From: JANYHY01 sp043784605
GTDB lineage: Bacteria; Myxococcota_A; Polyangia; Polyangiales; Polyangiaceae
Length of the DNA: 11,622 nt
Reading direction: 5' to 3'
NCBI GenBank assembly: GCA_043784605.1
Contig: JAYVYD010000377.1
Location: 1 to 11,622, forward strand
Both the position numbers and the translations under genes were made by a program. Of this stretch, positions 7,221-11,622 are shown one piece after another (position 1 is the stretch's first letter; each line of letters begins with the position of its first letter). The notes under the pieces are model-generated. The model made no database searches, was not told the DNA's origin, and saw only the letters and a list, made by a program, of their open reading frames with translations.

Positions 7221-8417
7221 TTACTTGGCGAGCCGCCATACATAGGCGGGTTGTGAGTTCTGCACGCTGCTCTGATAATAGATCGCGGTAGCGTCGGCGA
7301 CGATGCGTCGCGGGCTGTCCAGGTTCGATACGAGCACTTCGATTTTGCTCATGCAGTTCGCGATCGGGCAACGCGACACCGAGCCGTCCGACGTGTGTCC
7401 GTTGCCGACGTCGGTGCCGAGGTTCGTCCAGTAGATATAGCCGGTGGCCTCGTCTACGGCTGTGGCGAACGGGCGGAGCTGTCCGGCCGCCAGGGACGTC
7501 TGCGCGCCTTGCTTGTTCATTTGAATGACGGCGCCGCTTCCGTACGACGGCACATACACGTTCTGCGCGTCGAGCGACATGACGCGAAACGGCACGGACA
7601 CCGACGTCAAGGTGGTTGGCGTACCGCAGTTGCCAACGGGACACGACTTGATCGCATTGTTGGAGCGATCGGCGATGAAGAGCGTAGTGCCGTCCGACAC
7701 CATCGACGAGACAGCGAAGTTGACTGCCTGCTTTGCGAGGCCCGTACAGTCCGGCGCGGTGCACTTGTAGAGCGACTGGTTGGTGACGTCCGTGAAGAAG
7801 AGGCTCGACCCGACGAGCGCCATCGCATCAGGGGAGCCTCCGACGTAGTAGACGACGCGACTCGCGTTGTTGACGCCGCAGCCGCTCAGTGGACAACGCA
7901 CGAACTTGCCAGGGCTGTTCTGGTAGCCGCTGACGGTCATGTAAATGTATGAGCCGGTGACGATCGCGTCGTCGAGTAAGAACAGGTATGGGTCGTAGCC
8001 GTTGGTGAGCGACACCTGCCCCGTTCCGTCCTTGTTCATACGGTTGAGGTTATCGGTGCCGCCGAAATAGACGTAGTTGTCGTCGATCGTGAGCGCGCCC
8101 GGGTAGTCGCTGCCGGCGAGCAGCGAGGGTTGGCACTTGCTGTCGTTGCAAGCTCCTCCGAGGCAATCATGTCCGCAATATCCGCAGTTCTGCGGATCGA
8201 ATTTCGTGTCAGCGGCGCAGGCGTCGTGCGTGTCGGTCGCGTCTGAAGGCGGCACGAACGTGTCTTTGATCGAGCCGTCTTGTTTCGCGACGTCCGGCAC
8301 TCTCGCGTCCACGGGTGAGTCGTCCACGCCGACGTCTTTCAGTCCGAGGATCGCGCTGCATCCCATGGCGAAGGTGGACATCGAGAGGGCGAAGAGCGCC
8401 TTGTCGCGCGCCCTCAC
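7221..8417 (-). CDS. Lipoprotein with Cys-rich segment and predicted seven-repeat beta-propeller
   Basis: 398 aa from GTG 8417; no named family recognised. Residues 1-20 are a lipoprotein signal (basic start, LFALSMSTF core, lipobox AMGC, lipidated Cys20). An Asp-rich linker follows (~28-66), then a segment with Cys67, 78, 81, 85, 90 and 95 (NCGYCGHDC core). From ~105 to the end, strand-turn-strand units of the type IDDNYVYF and DEATGYIYWTN repeat. A matching strand position recurs at residues 127, 175, 219, 259, 300, 350 and 394, with C-x4-C at 175/180, 219/224, 259/264 and 350/355. This suits a seven-bladed propeller on the outer or periplasmic surface, probably binding a ligand or partner. 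GTG 8417 overlaps the upstream stop as GTGA, with GAGG 6 nt before it. The frame stays open upstream, but that part lies inside the neighbour. Confidence 0.8.
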   Translation of the reverse strand: MRARDKALFALSMSTFAMGCSAILGLKDVGVDDSPVDARVPDVAKQDGSIKDTFVPPSDATDTHDACAADTKFDPQNCGYCGHDCLGGACNDSKCQPSLLAGSDYPGALTIDDNYVYFGGTDNLNRMNKDGTGQVSLTNGYDPYLFLLDDAIVTGSYIYMTVSGYQNSPGKFVRCPLSGCGVNNASRVVYYVGGSPDAMALVGSSLFFTDVTNQSLYKCTAPDCTGLAKQAVNFAVSSMVSDGTTLFIADRSNNAIKSCPVGNCGTPTTLTSVSVPFRVMSLDAQNVYVPSYGSGAVIQMNKQGAQTSLAAGQLRPFATAVDEATGYIYWTNLGTDVGNGHTSDGSVSRCPIANCMSKIEVLVSNLDSPRRIVADATAIYYQSSVQNSQPAYVWRLAK

Positions 8418-9439
8418 CACGCACCTCGCAGCGAGACACCGGCGTCTGCTCGCGGCGCGCCGAGCTCCAGCCGCACGCTCTGCGTCGGTGCTGGCGCCGC
8501 CGCGCGGGGCGCCGTCAACAGGAGCGTGATCCCCTCGAGCACGGAGACTCCCGCGGCGACGAAGAAAATCGTGGAGAGCGTCGCGAACGTTTGTGCGCTC
8601 GAGATGAGCGACGCACCGGCGGAAGAGCACATCGTGGCCGTGCTGCAGAGTGGGTCCGCGTCGCTCTTCTTGCTCATCGCCAGCACGCCGAACACCCCAC
8701 CGACGATGGCGGTCGCGCCCGCCAATCCGAAGCTCGTGTACGCGAGAATTCGCGGCAGCTTGTCATCCGAGACTGGCGTCGTGTCGGGGGGCAACGGCGG
8801 AGGCACGCTGTCGTCGACTTCGGTCTGCACCGCCGAGGTGTCGGCCTCGTCGGTCAGCGCAGGGATTTTCACCTTGGCGGTCTGGCCGTCCACGACCTTG
8901 AGCTTGGTTCGCCACTTGTTCTTGTGCGGGGCGGTCGCCTCGATAACGTGGTCGCCACCGTCGATGGGGAGTGCGACGTTGAACGCGCCCGCCTCCACGA
9001 CGACGCCGTCGCGCCGCACCTCGAAGCCTGCGTACTGCGTGACCGGCAAGATCGCGATCTTCGCGACGCGTGGCTCGATTGTAGCGGCCTTCTCCTTGGC
9101 CTTCTCGGCCCACTCGGGTCTGCCCGCCGCTGCAGAAGCGCTCGCCGCTTCTTGATAGGTGATCCACGCGCTCGCGGCCTTGCCGCCCTTGTCGTAGCAA
9201 GCCGCGAGATTGAACTGCGTGCCAGGCTGCGGATCGAGCTTCTGACTACTCTCGAACATCGGGCAGGCGTGCGCGAAGTCGCCCGAGTCCATCGCCTTGC
9301 GAGCGTTGTCGAAGAGGGCCTGCGCCGCGGCCTGATCATTGGCGCTCGGTGCGGCCGGCTGTGCGTACGACGCCTGCGCCATCAGCAGACTCGCGATCGC
9401 GAATGGGGCGAGCACGACGTGTCTGGTTCGCAAGCTCAT
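8414..9439 (-). CDS. Periplasmic/membrane TPR and PEGA-like domain protein
   Basis: 341 aa. Signal peptide 1-26 with an ASYA cleavage site. Alanine-rich helical TPR-like region ~34-130 (ALFDNARKAMDSGDFAHACP, then DPQPGTQFNLAACYDKGGK). PEGA-like beta domain ~138-197 (FEVRRDGVVVEAGAF, then GGDHVIEATAPHKNKW). A Pro/Asp-rich linker follows, then two hydrophobic helices at ~229-254 and ~286-309 around a loop with two Cys. It probably sits in the inner membrane with its N-terminal domains in the periplasm; its biochemical role is unknown. ATG 9439 overlaps the kinase stop as ATGA, so translation is likely coupled. AGGAG directly abuts this ATG, which is unusually close; TTG at codon 3 would have normal spacing and is the alternative start. 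The domain layout matches the decayed gene at 6621-7195. Confidence 0.85.
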   Translation of the reverse strand: MSLRTRHVVLAPFAIASLLMAQASYAQPAAPSANDQAAAQALFDNARKAMDSGDFAHACPMFESSQKLDPQPGTQFNLAACYDKGGKAASAWITYQEAASASAAAGRPEWAEKAKEKAATIEPRVAKIAILPVTQYAGFEVRRDGVVVEAGAFNVALPIDGGDHVIEATAPHKNKWRTKLKVVDGQTAKVKIPALTDEADTSAVQTEVDDSVPPPLPPDTTPVSDDKLPRILAYTSFGLAGATAIVGGVFGVLAMSKKSDADPLCSTATMCSSAGASLISSAQTFATLSTIFFVAAGVSVLEGITLLLTAPRAAAPAPTQSVRLELGAPRADAGVSLRGAW

Positions 9440-10812
9440 CTCCTCACGGTCGGAATATCGTCGTCGCTTGGCTTGGGCTTGGGCTTGGACGTAGGTGTGG
9501 TCGTCGGCTTCGTGGTCACGAACGTCGAGGGGCCTGCGTCGGGCTTCGCCTTGGGCTTGTCCGCGGTCGCCGTCGCGCTCGGTGCGAGCGTCGTCGTCAC
9601 TGTACCGCCGAGCGTAGGGAGCGGAGGCGCCGAGGCCGTGGTGCTCGGCGCGGTGGCCGCCGCGTGGACGGCGATCCCGTCTGCCGTCGCGGGCTCCTTG
9701 TCGTGGTGGCCGAGCACGTTCGCGAGCACGACACCCAACAGCACGAGCGCGCTCGAGCCGACGACGCCCCCGATGATCAGCTGCTTTCTGCGAGCGCTCG
9801 AGAAGTTGGACTCATCGCCTCTGTCCCAAGTGGTGCTGGTACCGCCGGTCATTCCGCGCACGCTCGGCGCTGATGTTGGCACATCGGCGTTGCTCGCCTG
9901 CGGCGACGACAAAATGGCTTTGAACTGACCGGTTCCCGCGGGTCCGGCCATCGCCATGGTCGGCTCGAAGCTCTGCATCACGTGCGCGACCGAGCGATAA
10001 CGGCGCTCGCGATCCTTCTCGAGGCAGCCCTCGACCACGCGCACGATTTCCGGCGGAATCTCCGGGCGAACGATCGCCATCGACTGCGGCTTGGACTCCA
10101 ACACCTGCGTGCATAGGCCCATCAGCGTGTCCGCCTCGAAGGGCACCTTGCCGGTGAGCATCTCGTACAAAATCGCGCCGAGCGACCAGATGTCCGAGCG
10201 CTGGTCCACGTCCTTCGAGGCGCGCAGCTGCTCCGGTGACATGTAATAGGGCGACCCCATCACCTGGGTCGTCTTCGTGAGAGACAGCTGCTCGCCGTCC
10301 ATCTTCGAGATCCCGAAATCGAGCACCTTGAGCACTGGACGCCCATCGGCCTTCTTCGTGACGAAGATATTCTCGGGCTTGAGATCGCGATGAACGATTC
10401 CCAGGCTGTGGGCCTCGCCGACCGCGTCGCAGACTTGCGCGAAGTACTCCATCGCGACGGGAATCGGCAGTCGGCCGAGCTCCTTGATCACGTTCGCGAG
10501 GTCTTTGCCCTGCAAGAGCTCCATCACCATGTAGGGCGCGCCACTGTCGAGCACGCCGACATCCATGACCCGCACGACGTGCTCGTTCTTCAGCTTCACC
10601 GCCGCGCGCGCCTCGCGTTCGAAGCGCGCGACTGCGCCCTCGTCCTTGACCGCGTGCGCCAGCAAGAACTTCAACGCGACGCGCTCGTGGAGCTGCAAAT
10701 GCGTCGCCTCGAGTACGACGCCCATCCCACCGACGCCAAGCAGACGCTCGACGCGGAACTTGCCGCTCAGGACTTGTCCGACCTCTACGGGAAGTTCTAC
10801 CGACGTCGTCAT
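9436..10812 (-). CDS. Hanks-type serine/threonine protein kinase, membrane-anchored
   Basis: 458 aa from ATG 10812; GTG 10821 adds three residues and is the alternative. Kinase domain ~12-285: P-loop GVGGMGVV at 26-33, Lys48, Glu67, catalytic loop HRDLKPEN at 141-148 with Asp143, DFG at 165-167, GSPYYMSPE at 186-194, DIWSLG from 207. The full set of catalytic residues indicates an active enzyme. HRD Arg before the catalytic Asp and TKTTQ in the activation loop suggest autophosphorylation control. A Ser/Thr-rich linker leads to one membrane helix (~345-367), then a ~90-residue outer tail rich in Thr, Pro, Ala and Lys with no recognisable domain. The kinase thus faces the cytoplasm with a flexible tail outside. 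It is the first gene of an overlapping set with the TPR/PEGA protein and the lipoprotein, which are candidate sensor partners (inference). Substrates are unknown. Confidence 0.93.
   Translation of the reverse strand: MTTSVELPVEVGQVLSGKFRVERLLGVGGMGVVLEATHLQLHERVALKFLLAHAVKDEGAVARFEREARAAVKLKNEHVVRVMDVGVLDSGAPYMVMELLQGKDLANVIKELGRLPIPVAMEYFAQVCDAVGEAHSLGIVHRDLKPENIFVTKKADGRPVLKVLDFGISKMDGEQLSLTKTTQVMGSPYYMSPEQLRASKDVDQRSDIWSLGAILYEMLTGKVPFEADTLMGLCTQVLESKPQSMAIVRPEIPPEIVRVVEGCLEKDRERRYRSVAHVMQSFEPTMAMAGPAGTGQFKAILSSPQASNADVPTSAPSVRGMTGGTSTTWDRGDESNFSSARRKQLIIGGVVGSSALVLLGVVLANVLGHHDKEPATADGIAVHAAATAPSTTASAPPLPTLGGTVTTTLAPSATATADKPKAKPDAGPSTFVTTKPTTTPTSKPKPKPSDDDIPTVRR
9466..9488. repeat. Short tandem hexamer repeat in the kinase 3' end
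   Basis: Three exact GCTTGG units at 9471-9488, preceded by a GCTTG at 9466-9470. On the coding strand they encode the Lys-Pro repeat near the kinase C-terminus. Such a tract can gain or lose units in steps of two residues without shifting the frame. Confidence 0.7.
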
Positions 10813-10867
10813 TGGGCTCACACTCGAAATTGCGCAACCCAGGAGACTATTCGTCCAGCCGCCACGT

Positions 10868-10887
10868 GTCTAGCGACGCGACTAGAC
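10868..10887. promoter_or_regulatory. Inverted repeat upstream of the kinase operon, possible operator
   Basis: GTCTAG-N8-CTAGAC, a perfect 6-bp inverted repeat centred about 66 bp upstream of kinase ATG 10812. It lies within the 145-bp gap (10822-10966) that follows the acyl-CoA dehydrogenase stop. CTAG is usually rare in bacterial genomes, and here it occurs twice within 15 bases. On the minus strand no T-run follows, so an intrinsic terminator is unlikely. A weak promoter-like pair overlaps it in the kinase direction: TAGACA (10867-10872) and AATAGT (10846-10851), only 15 nt apart. This would fit an operator over a promoter but is speculative. Nothing else stands out in the gap. Confidence 0.3.
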
Positions 10888-10966
10888 GACTCACGTTGCG
10901 TAAACCGGCCACGACCCGCGCAGATGAGTGAACAAAAAGGTCAGAAGTTCGAGAGGCGATTTGGGC

Positions 10967-11622
10967 TCAGTAGCCCTCGGCCTTGGAAATGATCTCGTTC
11001 ATGATCTCTCGGGTGCCTCCGCCGATGGGGTAGAGGCGCGCGTCGCGGAACAGTCGCTCCACCACGTACTCTCGCATGTAGCCGTAGCCGCCGTGGATTT
11101 GCACGGCTTGGTCCACGACGAACGAGCACATGTCCGTTGCCGTGTTCTTCGCCATCGCGGCGAGCGCAGGGCTCTCTTCTCCGCGTACGTACCTCGCGGC
11201 GACCTCCGCCGTGAGCGCGCGTGCGGCTGCGAGGCGCGACGCCATGTCGGCGAGCTTGTGTCGCGTGACTTGGAAGCCCGTGAGCGGCTTGCCGAACGCG
11301 TTGCGCGCCTTCGCGTAAGCGATCGATTCCCGGTACGCGAGCTCTGCGATCGCGACGCATTGTCCGGCTAAAAACAGCCTCTCCGTGACGAAGTTCGCGA
11401 CGATCGCGTAGAAGCCCGCGCCCTCTTCGCCGATCAAGTTCTGGACGGGGACTCTGCACGACTCGAACGAGAGCTCCGCTGTGTCGCTCGCCCACCAGCC
11501 CATCTTCTTCAACTTCTTGGACACCAAAAAGCCGGGAGTGCCGCGCTCGATCACGAGCATCGAGATGCCGCCGTGACCTTCGCCGCCGGTGCGCACCGCG
11601 CAGGTCACGAAGTCTGCGCGGA
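10967..11622 (-). CDS. Acyl-CoA dehydrogenase, long-chain type, C-terminal part cut by window end
   Basis: FAD enzyme that introduces the alpha-beta double bond of acyl-CoA in beta-oxidation. The frame is open to the window edge and about 217 residues are visible. Middle beta domain: ADFVTCAVRTGGEGHGGIS and SFESCRVPVQNLIG. C-terminal helical domain: AYAKARNAFGKPL, AVQIHGGYGYM, RLFRDARLYPIGGGTREIM. The MCAD-position catalytic Glu (as in YEGT) is Gly here. Glu in TERLFLAG (codon 11381-11383) instead matches the helix-G Glu used by long-chain and isovaleryl-CoA dehydrogenases. The end PIGGGTREIM also resembles the long-chain enzyme. Substrate length is not certain. It is on the same strand as the kinase operon but 154 bp upstream of the kinase ATG, so probably a separate unit. 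Confidence 0.92.
   Translation of the reverse strand, partial: RADFVTCAVRTGGEGHGGISMLVIERGTPGFLVSKKLKKMGWWASDTAELSFESCRVPVQNLIGEEGAGFYAIVANFVTERLFLAGQCVAIAELAYRESIAYAKARNAFGKPLTGFQVTRHKLADMASRLAAARALTAEVAARYVRGEESPALAAMAKNTATDMCSFVVDQAVQIHGGYGYMREYVVERLFRDARLYPIGGGTREIMNEIISKAEGY

Noticed and set aside
8315..9928. 537-codon open frame on the plus strand across the lipoprotein, TPR/PEGA and kinase genes
   Set aside because: It is antisense to three well-supported overlapping genes. Its product is Arg-rich with no recognisable motif, as expected for a shadow frame in high-GC coding DNA.

Overview
The window looks like chromosomal DNA from a high-GC myxobacterium, probably of the Polyangia/Sorangiineae type. 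This is inferred, not proven. The signs are strongly G/C-ending codons, a Hanks-type Ser/Thr kinase followed by a TPR/PEGA periplasmic protein, a Cys-rich lipoprotein with a predicted beta-propeller, and the remains of a formylglycine-generating-enzyme (FGE) fold protein. No RNA gene, CRISPR array, insertion sequence or phage gene was seen, and no gene-free gap exceeds 150 bases.

Left block, plus strand (1-2830): the 3' end of a human/actinobacterial-type deoC, then a complete aldehyde dehydrogenase (507 aa), then a shorter ALDH-like protein (323 aa) that has lost the catalytic domain. Spacing is 9 bp and 1 bp, so this is an operon. The active-plus-degenerate pair resembles the two halves of the double-domain ALDH16 enzymes, here encoded as two genes. 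DeoC releases acetaldehyde, which the active ALDH could oxidise.

Middle block, plus strand (2906-6213): a Cys-type glutathione peroxidase and uvrA. uvrA most likely starts at a TTG that overlaps the gpx stop codon, giving a normal 943-aa UvrA. Peroxide removal and nucleotide-excision repair are therefore probably translationally coupled.

Right block, minus strand (10812 down to 6180): a membrane Ser/Thr kinase, a TPR/PEGA protein and a predicted propeller lipoprotein, joined by ATGA and GTGA stop/start overlaps. They are followed by a decayed stretch in which a second TPR/PEGA gene and an FGE-fold gene have been fused by deletion and broken by three frameshifts. One frameshift sits in a G8 tract. 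The FGE remnant runs 34 bp into the 3' end of uvrA on the opposite strand. The intact part looks like a cell-envelope signalling module. The kinase is preceded by a 145-bp region with an inverted repeat, and then by the 3' part of a long-chain-type acyl-CoA dehydrogenase gene (minus strand) that runs off the window.
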